A stretch of DNA of 64,000 bases from Curtobacterium sp. VKM Ac-1395. GTDB lineage: Bacteria; Actinomycetota; Actinomycetes; Actinomycetales; Microbacteriaceae. The translations under genes and the position numbers were made by a program. This document shows, piece after piece, positions 44,875 to 53,420 of the stretch; positions within the stretch are counted from its first letter, which is position 1, and the number at the start of each line of letters is the position of its first letter. The notes under the pieces were generated by a model that was not told where the DNA came from, did no database searches, and saw nothing but the letters and a program-made list of their open reading frames with translations. Location of the stretch: contig NZ_JADKRX010000001.1 in NCBI RefSeq assembly GCF_015350975.1, positions 186,001-250,000 on the forward strand, written 5' to 3'.

Positions 44875-45201
44875 ATGGAACGAATCATTCTCGACGCGGA
44901 CGGCAAGCCCTGGTTCGCGGTGGAGGTCGATGGCGTGGAGAGCCCGCTGCGCGGTGGGATGCACACCACGATCGAGAACGCTGCGTCCGGACTCGAGGAT
45001 GTCGGCAAGGTGATCGCGAAGTCCTGCACCGACATCATGGCCACGCTCCGCACCGAGCTGGGCGCCGCCGCACCCGAGGAGGTCGAGCTGTCCTTCGGCG
45101 TCACCCTGAGCGGTGAGGCAAGCATTCCGTTGGTGAGCAAGGCCTCCGGCGAGGCAACCTTCGGCGTCCGCATCCTCTGGAAGCCCGAGGCCGGTAAATA
45201 A
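44875..45201 (+). CDS. Trypco1-like (CU044_2847 family) protein
   Basis: A 108-residue protein with the pattern of trypsin-co-occurring domain 1: N-terminal strands MERIILDADGKPWFAVEVDG, a helix AASGLEDVGKVIAKSCTDIM, then LGAAAPEEVELSFGVTLSGE and a C-terminal FGVRILWKPE strand. Such domains occur next to proteases in predicted conflict systems. ATG 44875 has GGAGG five bases upstream; ATG 44863 is the alternative. It is followed by an AAA+ ATPase and an S8 peptidase on the same strand, 99 bases on. Confidence 0.75.
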   Translation: MERIILDADGKPWFAVEVDGVESPLRGGMHTTIENAASGLEDVGKVIAKSCTDIMATLRTELGAAAPEEVELSFGVTLSGEASIPLVSKASGEATFGVRILWKPEAGK

Positions 45202-45222
45202 CTGCGGAACAGACGCACAGAC

Positions 45223-45271
45223 TTACCACGACGGACCAGACCCTTGTATTTACGGCTTCTTCCGGTGGTAA
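45223..45271 (+). promoter_or_regulatory. TTACCAC/GTGGTAA inverted repeat between Trypco1-like and AAA genes
   Basis: TTACCAC (45223-45229) and GTGGTAA (45265-45271) lie 35 bases apart in the 99-base gap. They could form a long-loop hairpin or two half-sites for a regulator. The AAA protein carries its own helix-turn-helix. Confidence 0.35.
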
Positions 45272-45300
45272 ATCTCGGTGCCATGTGTGAGCATGGAGTT

Positions 45301-46491
45301 ATGGCGGTGAACGATCTTGGTCCGGCAGAGCTGGCGTTGGTGGATGTGGTGCGGGTCGCGTTGACCGGTGACGTGGACGGAGTGCAGCAGCTGTGCCGGC
45401 GATACATCCGCCGGCCGCCGACCGCCGCCGGCGCCGCAGCCGCCTTGAAGGAGCAGTTGGTCGCAACGGTTTCCGCGGCACCCGCGCGGGACGAGAGCCC
45501 CCTTCGGGGTGCGACGTCGACGACGTTGCGATACGGCGCCGCGACCGCACCCGGCAGCCAGAACGGATGGCTGCAGTGGCCGGAGCCAATGGTGCCGCCG
45601 GTGTACAGCGAGTGGCTCAATGCGCAGATCGAGTCGTTGATCCGGGAACACCAGTCTCCGGACCTGCTCACTACGTACGGCTTGTCACCGTCCCGAGCGG
45701 TGCTATTCACCGGACCACCCGGGGTTGGCAAGAGCCTCTCGGCGGGCTACATCGCCACTCGACTCGGATTGCCGTTGCTGACCGTGAACATCGCATCGAT
45801 CATGTCGAGCCTGATGGGCCGGACCGGACAGAACCTGCAGGAGGTGCTGCTGCAGGCGGCGGAGCAGCCGATGGTGCTGTTCCTCGACGAGTTCGACGCG
45901 TTGGCCAAGAGCCGCGACGACTCCGGCGACGTCGGTGAGGTGCGTCGGGTCGTAAACGTGATCCTGCAGCAGCTGGACCGGTGGCCAGTCGGCGGTCTCC
46001 TGGTCGCCGCGACGAATCATCCGCAGCTGCTGGACCCAGCGGTGCATCGCCGATTCGATCTGACCCTGACGTTTTCGCTGCCGACGCTGCCGGAACGCGC
46101 CGCGCTCGTGCGCTCGCATCCGATCGCACTCCGCGAAGGTTTCCCAGAGGAGACCGTGCAGATCCTAGCGATCGTCACCGAGGGGTTCAGCCAAGCGGAC
46201 CTCGACAATTGGATTCGCCGCACGGTGCGGCAGGAGGTTGTCGGCGAGGCCGATCGAGAGCATGCACCGAACATCTCCGCGGCGCTTATGTTTGCCGCGG
46301 GCGAGAGCGCGCAGGCGATCGCGAAACGCTCCGCGGCAGACCGCACCGAACTGGCGCGGCTGACCAAGACGGCACTCGGCTGGACGAACCGGCGCATCGC
46401 CACGTGGCTCGGGGTGAGCCATCCGACCATCGGCACCGACATCACCGGCAGAGACACCGCCCATCGTGGCGAGGGGGGACAGCATGACTGA
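45301..46491 (+). CDS. AAA+ ATPase with C-terminal helix-turn-helix (protease-partner type)
   Basis: A 396-residue ATPase: Walker A FTGPPGVGKSLSAGY at residues about 136-150, Walker B MVLFLDEFDALAKSRD at about 191-206, sensor 1 LLVAATNHPQLLD and an arginine-finger region VHRRFDLTLTF. The N-terminal 110 residues are helical and variable. The C-terminus ALGWTNRRIATWLGVSHPTI is a helix-turn-helix, unusual for this role. ATG 45301 is preceded by GGAG only two bases away; ATG 45283 is an alternative. The stop overlaps the S8 gene by 8 bases, implying coupled expression and joint function. Confidence 0.88.
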   Translation: MAVNDLGPAELALVDVVRVALTGDVDGVQQLCRRYIRRPPTAAGAAAALKEQLVATVSAAPARDESPLRGATSTTLRYGAATAPGSQNGWLQWPEPMVPPVYSEWLNAQIESLIREHQSPDLLTTYGLSPSRAVLFTGPPGVGKSLSAGYIATRLGLPLLTVNIASIMSSLMGRTGQNLQEVLLQAAEQPMVLFLDEFDALAKSRDDSGDVGEVRRVVNVILQQLDRWPVGGLLVAATNHPQLLDPAVHRRFDLTLTFSLPTLPERAALVRSHPIALREGFPEETVQILAIVTEGFSQADLDNWIRRTVRQEVVGEADREHAPNISAALMFAAGESAQAIAKRSAADRTELARLTKTALGWTNRRIATWLGVSHPTIGTDITGRDTAHRGEGGQHD

Positions 46492-48868
46492 CAGCACCGG
46501 AGGCGGACGCGTTCTAATGAACGGGGAACTGCTTGGCGGCCCCATCGTCCGCAGCAGCGGCGGGGGGCCGAAGACCCATCCGCGGACTTCCGCGGAAGCA
46601 CGCGAGATCCTCACCCCGCAGATTCAGCAGGTCCGCGGAGCTATCGCGGCCCTGCCGGAAACGCTGCGCACCGGCAAGGTGGTCATTGAAGCGGACGTGT
46701 GGGCGAACTACCTCGCGAACTCCTACTACCCGAGTCGACTGCTGACTGCGCTGCGGATCGCGCCGCTGGGGTCGAAGATGATCACCGGCGTCAGCAGCCT
46801 GCCAAGTACCGGCGACACCGAGGCGCCTTCGAAGTCGTACCTGCTCGCCGTCGACGACGCCGACCTCGCCGCGATCGAGGGGCTTTTCGCCGACACCGGC
46901 GGCGATAAGACCCGGCAGGGCGCTGTCGACGAGTTGCGTCAGTTCAACGCGATCCGTCTCGCTGCGCCCCGATCCGCGCCCGCCGACCAGGAAAGCGGCG
47001 ACCTCAGCCCGTTCGAGGCGGTGCTGCACCCGGACCCGGTGGCGACCAGCGCCCGTGCGCGGATTCCCGCCGGAGCGGACGTGCTTACCAAGTTCACCGC
47101 GCTGGTGCAGTCCGTCGGTGGTGTCGTCCACGAGGAGTTTAACGAGCGTATCGACGGGTTGACCTTCGTCGCGCTGGACCTGCCCGCAGAACAGTTGGAC
47201 GCAGTCGCCGCCTTCAATCCGCTCCGCTCCCTCACGCCGTCTCCGGCGATCGTCCTCGCTGCTACCGACGCCAGCGACGTTTCGGGCGTCGTCGACGAAG
47301 CCGTGGCGCCAGCATCGCCCTCGGCACCGGAGGTGCTCGTCTTTGACGGCGGCATCGACGCTTCCGAGCGGTTGTTCGCTGCCTCAACCACAGCGATCAA
47401 CCTCACCGGACGGACGGCGTCGACGGACAGTCAGCGGCACGGCAGCGCCGTTACCGCCGCGATCTTGTACGGCGATCTCGCCGACGGCCGTACCGCGGCA
47501 GCTCCGGCGGCGCATGTGACGCATTTCCAGATCCTCCCAACCCCGGATCGTGACGCGCAGGAGTATGCGTGGATCCTGCGGCAGATCCGTGAGGAAGTGC
47601 TAGCGCGGAAGCCGGAGATTGTTAACCTCAGCCTCGGGCCGAAGGTCGCTACCGAAGACGGTGAACCGCATCGGTGGACCGCGGTGCTGGACAAGCTCGC
47701 CCACGAGCACGGCATCTTGTTCGTCTCCGCCGCCGGCAATAACGGCGAACGTGACCAACGGGCCGGATTCCATCGGGTGCAGGTGCCCGGCGACATGGTG
47801 AACGGACTGTGTGTCGGCGCTGCCGACGCGCCGGCGACGGACGACACGTGGGCGGCGGCAGCGTACTCCGGCCGGGGCCCCGGCCGCGCCGGCGCCCGGG
47901 TGCAGCCGAGCGTCCTGGCGTTCGGCGGCACGAAGGACCGGAAGTTTGGCCGGGTGCGGGGCGACGGCAGCATCGTGCACGACGACTTCGGTACCAGTTA
48001 CGCCGCACCGCTGGTCACGCACGTTGTCGCGCAGCTGCGCACTCAGCTCGCCGCAGCCAGCGACGCGCCGACGCTCCGAGCGCTCATCGCCCACGGCGCG
48101 GACCCGATCGGTGACGAGGACATCCACCGCGCCGGACACGGCCGACTCACCAGCGACGCCGCAGAGATCTTGCAGTGCGGGCCGGGCGAGGCGATGGTGA
48201 TCTACCAGGGGCTGATCGCACGAGACGAAGTCCTCGGATTCCTGATTCCGGTGCCTGCGAACCTCGGCTCCGGCAAGTACGACGTGAAGTGGACGCTCGC
48301 GTTCGCGACCGCGACCGACAGTGCAGAGGCCGGGGAATACACCAACGCCGGTCTGGAAGCGACGTTCCGGCCGCACTCGGAACGGTTCGATTTCCGCCGC
48401 AAGGACCCCACCACTGGCAAACAGGTCACCAAGACAAGAAATCTGCAACACGACGCCGATGAGATCCAGCAGCTCCTCGCCGCAGGATGGCGTCCCAGCG
48501 TGCACCCATCTCCCCGCCCACTGAAGACTGAAACGGCGGATGAGAAAACCCGGCGCGAGCAGGGCAAATGGGAATCGCTCTGGTGCGCCTCCGACACGCT
48601 GAAGGGCACTTCGTTGAACGAGCCCCGCATCGACATCAGTCACGTCAGCCGCGAGGGCGGTCGGATCACCGCCGACACCGAGGACATCGAGTTCACCCTC
48701 GTCGTCACGATCGGCTCTCGCAGCGGGGTGCCCGTCTACGCGGAAATCGAGAACGACGCACGGTGGTCAGTGCTTACCGAACTCCCGGTCGTCTCCGTCG
48801 AACAATCCGTCACCGCGAACATCGACGTGACCACGGACGTCGAGGCCGAGATCGGTGGTGCGCCGTAG
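46484..48868 (+). CDS. subtilisin-like S8 peptidase, partner of AAA+ ATPase
   Basis: A 794-residue protein without signal peptide. The N-terminal 270 residues are unassigned. The S8 domain has all catalytic elements: VLVFDGGID (Asp288), RHGSAVTAA (His319), SAAGNNGER (oxyanion Asn) and FGTSYAAPLV (Ser505). A C-terminal region of about 250 residues (KYDVKWTLAFATATDSAEAG onwards) looks beta-rich. ATG 46484 has GAGGGGGG upstream and overlaps the AAA stop. Intracellular subtilases paired with an AAA ATPase are known from predicted defence modules; the substrate is unknown. Confidence 0.9.
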   Translation: MTDSTGGGRVLMNGELLGGPIVRSSGGGPKTHPRTSAEAREILTPQIQQVRGAIAALPETLRTGKVVIEADVWANYLANSYYPSRLLTALRIAPLGSKMITGVSSLPSTGDTEAPSKSYLLAVDDADLAAIEGLFADTGGDKTRQGAVDELRQFNAIRLAAPRSAPADQESGDLSPFEAVLHPDPVATSARARIPAGADVLTKFTALVQSVGGVVHEEFNERIDGLTFVALDLPAEQLDAVAAFNPLRSLTPSPAIVLAATDASDVSGVVDEAVAPASPSAPEVLVFDGGIDASERLFAASTTAINLTGRTASTDSQRHGSAVTAAILYGDLADGRTAAAPAAHVTHFQILPTPDRDAQEYAWILRQIREEVLARKPEIVNLSLGPKVATEDGEPHRWTAVLDKLAHEHGILFVSAAGNNGERDQRAGFHRVQVPGDMVNGLCVGAADAPATDDTWAAAAYSGRGPGRAGARVQPSVLAFGGTKDRKFGRVRGDGSIVHDDFGTSYAAPLVTHVVAQLRTQLAAASDAPTLRALIAHGADPIGDEDIHRAGHGRLTSDAAEILQCGPGEAMVIYQGLIARDEVLGFLIPVPANLGSGKYDVKWTLAFATATDSAEAGEYTNAGLEATFRPHSERFDFRRKDPTTGKQVTKTRNLQHDADEIQQLLAAGWRPSVHPSPRPLKTETADEKTRREQGKWESLWCASDTLKGTSLNEPRIDISHVSREGGRITADTEDIEFTLVVTIGSRSGVPVYAEIENDARWSVLTELPVVSVEQSVTANIDVTTDVEAEIGGAP

Positions 48869-48905
48869 TCGTCGGCACCATCCTCGCGGCAGCCGCGCGC
48901 GTTGC

Positions 48906-49414
48906 ATGTTGCCGAAGGGCGTCGAGGCGAAGCAGGTGCACTACGGCGGCCAATTGCTCGTCGTTACCGACCAAGTCGCGGCCGCGATCACTGCGGCAGC
49001 GCCGGTCGTCGCGTCGGTGTGGAAGATGACGACGACTTGGCCGGTAGCGAGCTACCGCGACGACCGGGAAGGCACCGTCGAAGTGCTCGCCGGACCGCCC
49101 GCCCCATCCTGGCGACCCAACCATGGCTGCCGGACGGCCAAGCCGACCCCGAGAACTCGGATTTGTCTGCACGGTACATCGCCGACGAAGTGGACTCGGT
49201 CGACACCGATGACGACATCAGTGTCGTCGAAGGACGGTGGACCCGCACCCGCGAAAACGACGGGCTATGGCGATTCACCGACATACCGGGCGCCGAACAC
49301 GCCCCCGACGTCTCCGAGATCGTCGGCGTCATAGACCCTGCCGGGACGGTGTTATCGCCGCGACCGACAGCGGCTCCCCGGAAGATCAGAAGGCATGGTC
49401 CAACTTGTACCTGA
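48906..49414 (+). pseudogene. frameshifted hypothetical gene downstream of the S8 peptidase
   Basis: Frame 3 from ATG 48906 reads MLPKGVEAKQVHYGGQLLVV to about GTVEVLAGPP. Near 49098-49107 a coherent protein continues in frame 2 (ILATQPWLPDGQADPENSDL, ARYIADEVDSVDTDDDISVV, LWRFTDIPGAEHAPDVSEIV) to a stop at 49412-49414. A single frameshift joins them into one protein of about 169 residues. It starts 38 bases after the peptidase gene on the same strand and may be a fourth member of the cassette, broken here or hit by a sequencing error. Confidence 0.55.
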
Positions 49415-49652
49415 TCGGCGCACCGCACTAGACCAGACACCGCGCCTGACAGAGCGTTCGACTAGGGCCGGACTCAGCCACCGCGGATGCTGTTCATCAG
49501 GGGCGAGGACCGGATGGCGTGTAGGGCACGCTATCGCGGGATGTATGCCTCCGGTTCCCCGCGGGGCGGGACTACGAGTGACAGCCGCCTGTCTTCCCGT
49601 TTTGGGCGGATGAGCGTTCGCTGGAGCGCACCGCATGATTCATTCATGAGCG

Positions 49653-51362
49653 CTAACGCAGATCTCGCGAGGTGTTTTCCGTCCACGCAGTGAGTGCATC
49701 GCGCGGAGGAATGATCGCAACCCAATCCAACGAAGTACTGGGAGTCCCGGCAGATGGTGGGGCGGCGTCGATGGCACGCAGCACCCTCCGCGGCGACACG
49801 TGCAACTCAACAGCAAGACGATGCTGTACGACGATTTTGTTCGCAAGCATGTCATACAAGCGTTGCAGGTCAAGGTCAAGGATGTCTGGACCAGGCCACT
49901 CGATATCGGCGGGCACATGCGGCAGCCAGACGACCGGCTCGGCACAGCCGTGATGTCGCAAGAAGGCGGTGGCGTATGCGTCAAGGGCACGTTGAAATTC
50001 TAAAGTCATGCGGGTTCGGAAGTCCGTGTACTCGGCCCTGTCAGCGCGAGTCCTGCCGATTGCGAGATCGCCATCGAGCTCGCTCGCGAGAGTGGCGGTC
50101 AGCCGCTGCCAGAGATACCGTCGCGCGTTTCGGCGTTTGCGACCCGAGCCAGGGTCCATATCGATGCTCTCGGCGATCTGCGCCCAATGATTCGGTTGCA
50201 AAAGGTCGTCTACAGGGAGATCGGTTCGCGAGGCGTAGTCGACAGCGTCTCGCGCATCGTCGACGGACCGAGCGAGTGCTCCAATGCCTGTCAGAATGCG
50301 ATCTGTCTCTTCAGGGCTGCCCAGCAGGTTGGGCCGAAGAACTCGCGCGATTGCAGCGCTGCCTGTATCGCTCCACTCTCCGCGTGATCCGTTGAGCCGC
50401 ACAGCCGTGGCGAGGGCTTGGGAGAGCGTGTCGGTGTCGACGGCACCTCCCACATCGAGACGACTGCACCATTCCGGCCACAGGGCTTGTGGAACATGAG
50501 AGAAGCGCTGGTCCGGATCGTAGCTTGGTCCCGTATCCGCGAATCCTGGCGACGTATCCCAGAGCACTCTTTGGCCAACTGTGAAATCTTGATCGTGGGC
50601 GGCGAGAATATGCGCCTGGAATCGTGACGGTGCTTTTGGCCAGCGAGAGAGGAGCTCTGTCGGGCTTCCAGGCGCGAGACCAGCATCGCGGGGGACGAAT
50701 GCTGGTGCCCTTGCGAATGTCGCTTGGCGGATGATTCTCCGAGTCTCACGACCCTCGAGACGGGTGAGTGTGTACGCCGCGCCGACGAGTGCTGCCATCG
50801 CGAAGGAACTGCCCGGAGCGCTGACCCCTATGCGTTGTTCATCGTCGAACAGCCCTAGGAGGTCCTCGGCCGGAATCCCGCTGAGTTCGGCGATTTCGTC
50901 GTACGCTTTCGCGGCCCGCAACCCGGTTGCGGCTGCCTGGAGCAGGCTTAGCAGGCCGCGTGTGCTTCCATCGGCTTCACTGTCGACGAGGAGGCGATGA
51001 ACCTCTAGTACTGGCGATGATTCCGGCAACCGGTAGTCGTCATAATCCTGGCGCAGGTCCGCCCGACAGAAGCTTGTGCGGACATTCGCTTCGAGCCTCG
51101 CACGGCATGTGGATGGATTGAAGAGGGTTGCCTCGCGGTGTCGCATTTCGACGACCGGCGCGTGACACTCGGAGCAGCCGTCGAGCAGGACGCGGCGGTG
51201 TTTCATGCAGCAGAACGCCCAGGGTGTTCGCCATCTGAGGTAGAAGACACCCGGCCGCTCCGTGAGGCACTCCGGGCAGTATCGAGTACCCGCCTGCCAA
51301 GACCAAAGGTGTTCTTTCGCGACCCGGCCCGAAGCGCGCGGACGTTGAAGACAGCACCACAT
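49653..51362 (-). CDS. TniQ-family protein, probably N-terminally truncated
   Basis: 569 residues from the first Met. The TniQ zinc finger is clear: GTRYCPECLTERPGVFYLRW, RTPWAFCCMKHRRVLLDGCS and ECHAP. TniQ directs target selection in Tn5053- and Tn7-like transposons. The region that normally precedes the finger (about 60-80 residues) is missing: the frame extends only 15 codons upstream to about 51410, where a TGA stops it and a GNAT fragment begins. No TniA, TniB or transposase gene is next to it, so it is a stranded remnant or solo gene. Confidence 0.75.
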   Translation of the reverse strand: MWCCLQRPRASGRVAKEHLWSWQAGTRYCPECLTERPGVFYLRWRTPWAFCCMKHRRVLLDGCSECHAPVVEMRHREATLFNPSTCRARLEANVRTSFCRADLRQDYDDYRLPESSPVLEVHRLLVDSEADGSTRGLLSLLQAAATGLRAAKAYDEIAELSGIPAEDLLGLFDDEQRIGVSAPGSSFAMAALVGAAYTLTRLEGRETRRIIRQATFARAPAFVPRDAGLAPGSPTELLSRWPKAPSRFQAHILAAHDQDFTVGQRVLWDTSPGFADTGPSYDPDQRFSHVPQALWPEWCSRLDVGGAVDTDTLSQALATAVRLNGSRGEWSDTGSAAIARVLRPNLLGSPEETDRILTGIGALARSVDDARDAVDYASRTDLPVDDLLQPNHWAQIAESIDMDPGSGRKRRNARRYLWQRLTATLASELDGDLAIGRTRADRAEYTDFRTRMTLEFQRALDAYATAFLRHHGCAEPVVWLPHVPADIEWPGPDILDLDLQRLYDMLANKIVVQHRLAVELHVSPRRVLRAIDAAPPSAGTPSTSLDWVAIIPPRDALTAWTENTSRDLR

Positions 51363-51433
51363 CCCAGAACAGTGCGTTTGGCGGGTTTCGACCGACTCGA
51401 CGGACAGCCCTCATGCGGGACTGGTCTCCCGGC

Positions 51434-51560
51434 ATGCGAACGCGACGGCTCGAAGTGGACGATTGCGCTGACCTTGTGCCGCTTCTTGACCAGCTCGTAT
51501 ATCCCACGACGGAGGCCGCCCTGGGCCCGCGCATCAATCTTCTCCTGACCGATGGCCCAC
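51434..51560 (+). pseudogene. GNAT acetyltransferase 5' fragment
   Basis: The frame reads MRTRRLEVDDCADLVPLLDQ and LVYPTTEAALGPRINLLLTD, the typical first helix and turn of a GNAT acetyltransferase. It then loses resemblance near 51560, well before the acetyl-CoA motif, running into the VanZ gene end. It is a fragment left by recombination at the TniQ border. Confidence 0.6.
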
Positions 51561-51627
51561 CGAGACGTGGGATCGCCCGCAGAGAGTCTCCTGCTCCGCG
51601 GGTGCTGCCGATCTACTTGTGCTGGCC

Positions 51628-52203
51628 TCAGGCGATGCGCGTGCTCCTCGTGGCGGGGTGCCAGCGGAACAGCTCAACGAGACGCGACAAGCCTGGAGTG
51701 CGCGACACCACGAGAAAGATCGCGTAGCCGACGGCCCCGCCGACGGTGTTCCAGAGGAAGTCGTTGACGTCCGCGACATGGCCGCCGCCGAAGAGTCCGT
51801 CCGTGACGATCTGCAGGAGTTCGATCGCGAGACTGATCGCTGCGGCGGTCAGGACCACCTTCGCCCATGACGGTCGGCGGATCAGCAGGGGGATCAAGAT
51901 GCCCAGCGGGGCGAACACGATCACGTTGGTGATCGCGTCCATGACCTCGTAGTCGGAGAACGGGATCAGGGCCAACTTCGGTGTCCACGGCTGCAGCTGC
52001 GGGGGCCGGTTGAGGGAGATCGGGAGCACGGTGTTCGCGAAGATCCCGGCAGCGTAGACAGCGAGTGCGCCCGCGACGATTGCGCGAGGCCAGGTGAATC
52101 GTCCGCCGCGGAGCAGGAGCAGCAATTGGATGAGCAAGGCGATGGCGCCGACTACGAGGGCAACGGGCAAGGCGGGGATTTCGCCGAACGGGTTGTCAGA
52201 CAC
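51628..52203 (-). CDS. VanZ-family membrane protein
   Basis: A 191-residue protein with about five helices and the VanZ-like core: TVLPISLN, LIPFSDYEVMDAITNVIVFA, PLGILIPLL, SLAIELLQ and GGGHVADVNDFLWNTVGGAV, then GYAIF. VanZ proteins affect teicoplanin and lipoglycopeptide susceptibility in some bacteria; most homologues are uncharacterised. GTG 52203 has no obvious ribosome site. It is the first intact ordinary gene right of the island. Confidence 0.88.
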   Translation of the reverse strand: MSDNPFGEIPALPVALVVGAIALLIQLLLLLRGGRFTWPRAIVAGALAVYAAGIFANTVLPISLNRPPQLQPWTPKLALIPFSDYEVMDAITNVIVFAPLGILIPLLIRRPSWAKVVLTAAAISLAIELLQIVTDGLFGGGHVADVNDFLWNTVGGAVGYAIFLVVSRTPGLSRLVELFRWHPATRSTRIA

Positions 52204-52352
52204 TTAAACGATCCTGCCCATCTCGCCTGGCCGACGCGTCCCTCTCGAGGTTGATCCGCGGGCAGGTCGCTGCGAACTGATGCCAGATAGGGCGCAGTCC
52301 CCGCGCTGACCGAACGCGCGCCCGCGTCCGCTAGACGATCCCTGAGCGGGCG

Positions 52353-52386
52353 TGGGTCTGTCGGCAGGTCACCGCCGACAGACCCA
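52353..52386 (-). terminator. terminator of the AraC/GyrI gene
   Basis: TGGGTCTGTCGGC and GCCGACAGACCCA form a perfect 13-base stem with an 8-base loop, directly beyond the stop of the minus-strand AraC gene. Confidence 0.85.
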
Positions 52387-52391
52387 TTTGG

Positions 52392-53258
52392 TCAGGCGCG
52401 CTCGACGGGCAGCCAGAGCTCGCAGGTGGCGGTGCTGAAGTCGTCGGCGCGGTCGAGTACCGCGACGATGGACGGTCCGGGCCGGAGCCGCCAGGGGTTT
52501 GACGGGAACCAGTCAGTCGCGGTCGCAGCCCATGCCTCCTGCAGCGCAGCCGGGTACTCGCCCTCGGTGTGGAACACCGCCCACGTACCAGCCGGAACCT
52601 CGATCGTGTCGAGATCATCGCCCACCACAGTCGTCGCCGTCACGGCCACACCGTGCAGGTAGGTCAGCTCGCTGCCCTCGGTGTAATCCGGGTCCACGTC
52701 GACGCTGACCTGCAGCAGGCCGCCCGGCTCGGTGTCGCTCATGGCTTTGAGGCGTGCGTGTTCTGCTGCCGGCAGCGAGGCGATGTGGGTTTGGATGTGC
52801 GGGTTGATGCCCTCGTGGATGAGGGGCACGCGGGTCGCGTGGCCGACGAGGTGAAACGCCGGTCGATCGATGATGCGGGTGTCCATGGTGATGTTCCCTT
52901 CTACGGTCAGGCGGAACCTGAGTTGCGGTTGCGTTCGAAGGGGGCCGCCATTTCGCTTGACGCTGCCGACGCTGACACCGTGCACGGATCGGAACGCTCG
53001 ACCGAACGCCTCGGCTGAGCCATAGCCGAACCGCACCGCGATGCTCAACAAGTCTTCGTGTCCGAGAACATCCGCTGCCGCGACTGACATTCGACGTCGC
53101 CGGATGTACTCCGAGAGCGGCATCCCAGCGAGTGACGAGAACATCCGTCGGAGGTGGTACTCCGTCGTGCCCAGGCTCCGAGCCAACGACCCAACATCGA
53201 GGTCGTCGTTCAGGCGACCTTCCACCAGCTCGACCAGTCTGTTCAGCTCCGCGATCAT
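52392..53258 (-). CDS. AraC-type regulator with GyrI-like effector domain
   Basis: A 288-residue protein: N-terminal AraC double helix-turn-helix (DLDVGSLARSLGTTEYHLRR, SEYIRRRRMSVAAADVLGHE, AVRFGYGSAEAFGRAF) followed by a GyrI-like small-molecule binding domain (MDTRIIDRPAFHLVGHATRV to FHTEGEYPAALQEAW). Such Rob/SoxS-like sensors bind hydrophobic drugs. ATG 53258 has GGAGGCGGC upstream. It is divergent from the CmtR-like gene. Confidence 0.9.
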   Translation of the reverse strand: MIAELNRLVELVEGRLNDDLDVGSLARSLGTTEYHLRRMFSSLAGMPLSEYIRRRRMSVAAADVLGHEDLLSIAVRFGYGSAEAFGRAFRSVHGVSVGSVKRNGGPLRTQPQLRFRLTVEGNITMDTRIIDRPAFHLVGHATRVPLIHEGINPHIQTHIASLPAAEHARLKAMSDTEPGGLLQVSVDVDPDYTEGSELTYLHGVAVTATTVVGDDLDTIEVPAGTWAVFHTEGEYPAALQEAWAATATDWFPSNPWRLRPGPSIVAVLDRADDFSTATCELWLPVERA

Positions 53259-53396
53259 GCCGCCTCCTTCGACACCCACACTGCCGGGTCGACACAACCG
53301 GCACCCTACTATCGCGGTCCGATCGGATCGCCTTCTTGCCCCGCAACGTGCCCGATAGCCGATCGCTTGCTGTTCACCTCATGTCACCGTGCACTG

Positions 53397-53420
53397 TATA
53401 GTCATCGAATGCTGACCATA
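53397..53420. promoter_or_regulatory. CmtR-like promoter and operator
   Basis: TATAGTCA-N8-TGACCATA is an inverted repeat covering the -10 box TATAGT (53397-53402) and the start codon at 53409, six bases after the box. A bound repressor would block a leaderless message directly. Confidence 0.65.

Noticed and set aside
49653..51362. A complete Tn7/Tn5053-like transposon
   Set aside because: Only TniQ is present; no TniA, TniB, TnsA-C or resolvase genes and no paired ends could be seen.
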